DNA of 13,709 nucleotides from Chloroflexota bacterium. Its GTDB lineage: Bacteria; Chloroflexota; UBA6077; CF-72. Below the pieces are notes generated by a model. That model searched no databases, was not told the DNA's origin, and saw only the letters and a list, made by a program, of their open reading frames with translations. The translations under genes were made by a program, and so were the position numbers. Where the stretch lies: NCBI GenBank assembly GCA_019247135.1, contig JAFAPL010000871.1:1-13709 (forward strand). Reading direction: 5' to 3'. This document shows, in pieces, positions 12,915 through 13,709 of this stretch; the first letter of the stretch is position 1, and the number at the start of each line of letters is the position of its first letter.

Positions 12915-13709
12915 TCACACTTCGGTGACGACCGGTAGAATCATCGGACGTCGGCGCGTCCGCTCGTACACGAACGAATTCAGAGTCTCGCGCACCTTGC
13001 TCACGAGATACCCAACGTCCGGCTGTCGCTGATCTGCACCGGCCAGCGCCGACTCGATGCGCTCGCGCGCTTCATCGAATAGCCCGTCAGTATCCGTGTC
13101 TTGTTGCAGAAAACCTCTCGAGACGAAGTCTGGACCGCTCAACAGCTCGCCCGTCTCTCTATCCAGCGTCACTGAAACGAACAGGACTCCGTCAGCCGCG
13201 AGGCGTCGTCTGTCGCGCAGAACCACGTTCGTCACCTCGCCAACGGTCAGTCCATCGACGAGCACTGAACCGGACTGGATGGATTCCTCGCGGGCAGCTC
13301 CGTCTGCTCCAAACGCCACAACGTCCCCGATTTCGGTGAGAAAGACGTTCTCACGTGGAACTCCGCATTCGACCGCCAGCTCGCGGAACAGCCACAGCAT
13401 ACGGTGTTCGCCATGCAGCGGCACGACATAACGGGGACGGACGAGCTTGATCAGGTGTTTCAGCTCCTCGCGGCTCGCGTGTCCACTCACGTGAATGCGC
13501 GGATCGATCATCTGATACACGACGCGTGCGCCGCGCCGGAAGAGATTGTCGATCGAGCGGGCGACCGACTCCTCGTTGCCGGGCACCGGGCTGGCACTGA
13601 AGATGACCGTGTCACCCGGCTGGATTTTCACCAGCGGGTGATCACCACGCGCGATTCGACTCAGCACGCTGGTGGGTTCGCCTTGACTTCCTGTTGACAG
13701 CAGGACGAC
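12915..13709 (-). CDS. rnj: Ribonuclease J, C-terminal part (5' end outside the window)
   Basis: 264 residues are visible and the frame runs off the window edge. The first residues read VVLLSTGSQGEPTSVLSRIARGDH, the TGSQGEP motif of the beta-CASP domain. HVSGHASREEL follows, a motif with metal-binding histidine, then VRPRYVVPLHGEHRML, the HGE-type motif that closes the active site. The rest is the RNase J C-terminal domain, ending in a Arg-rich segment (VRETLNSFVYERTRRRPMILP). RNase J is a metallo-beta-lactamase-fold 5'-3' exonuclease/endonuclease for RNA decay and rRNA processing; the catalytic HxHxDH block should lie upstream. The gene is followed after only 3 bases by the sensor kinase, an unusual neighbour for a housekeeping nuclease. 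Confidence 0.93.
   Translation of the reverse strand, partial: VVLLSTGSQGEPTSVLSRIARGDHPLVKIQPGDTVIFSASPVPGNEESVARSIDNLFRRGARVVYQMIDPRIHVSGHASREELKHLIKLVRPRYVVPLHGEHRMLWLFRELAVECGVPRENVFLTEIGDVVAFGADGAAREESIQSGSVLVDGLTVGEVTNVVLRDRRRLAADGVLFVSVTLDRETGELLSGPDFVSRGFLQQDTDTDGLFDEARERIESALAGADQRQPDVGYLVSKVRETLNSFVYERTRRRPMILPVVTEV

Noticed and set aside
1..13709. CRISPR arrays, insertion sequences, tRNA genes or tandem repeats
   Set aside because: I saw no regularly spaced repeats, no transposase-like frames with flanking inverted repeats, and no intergenic space large enough for a tRNA apart from 10558-10630, which does not look like one.

Overview
The window is a GC-rich, very densely coding bacterial chromosome segment. 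Genes abut or overlap by a few bases, and no gene-free gap is longer than about 75 bases. I see no tRNA, rRNA, CRISPR array or insertion sequence. The mix of genes (RNase J, a NarL-type two-component pair with a Cys-bearing GAF domain, a divergent QueA-like protein, a heparinase-family glycan gene, GTG starts) would fit an uncultured Chloroflexota-like or related high-GC lineage. That placement is an inference from gene content and is not secure.

Region A (1-3257, + strand) is an aromatic acyl-CoA catabolic operon. It opens with the 3' part of the FAD/[4Fe-4S] subunit of a 4-hydroxybenzoyl-CoA reductase. Five tightly coupled genes follow and together form a divergent PaaABCD-type ring-epoxidase module: a 53-residue zinc ribbon, a PaaA-like diiron subunit, a MIP18/DUF59 protein, a short PaaB and a PaaC-like subunit. 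The zinc ribbon and the DUF59 protein look like the two halves of PaaD, encoded as separate genes on either side of paaA. The PaaC-like subunit keeps both ExxH-type motifs, whereas in E. coli PaaC the first is lost. The reductase PaaE is not in the window.

Region B (3300-8804, + strand) is a cell-surface polysaccharide operon. It holds a polyprenyl-phosphate sugar-1-phosphate transferase (WecA/WbpL type), a UDP-ManNAc dehydrogenase (WecC type), a short WbpM/CapD-type nucleotide-sugar dehydratase and a heparinase II/III family protein. The first would charge the lipid carrier, the next two would make nucleotide sugars, and the last probably trims or processes a uronic-acid-containing glycan.

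Region C (8809-10557, - strand) holds a short-chain dehydrogenase followed by a divergent QueA-like protein. It converges on region B, with a small hairpin spanning both stop codons. A DinB-superfamily gene (10631-11137, +) is divergent from the SDR and shares a CTAG stop overlap with the next gene.

Region D (11134-13709, - strand) reads, in transcription order, RNase J (3' part only), a GAF/HisKA_3 sensor kinase and a LuxR-type response regulator. The kinase starts 3 nt after the RNase J stop, and the kinase and regulator overlap by 4 nt, so they probably form one transcript.

The strongest candidate for something undescribed is region A: a Paa-like oxygenase with a split PaaD and two subunits that may both bind metal, coupled to 4-hydroxybenzoyl-CoA dehydroxylation.
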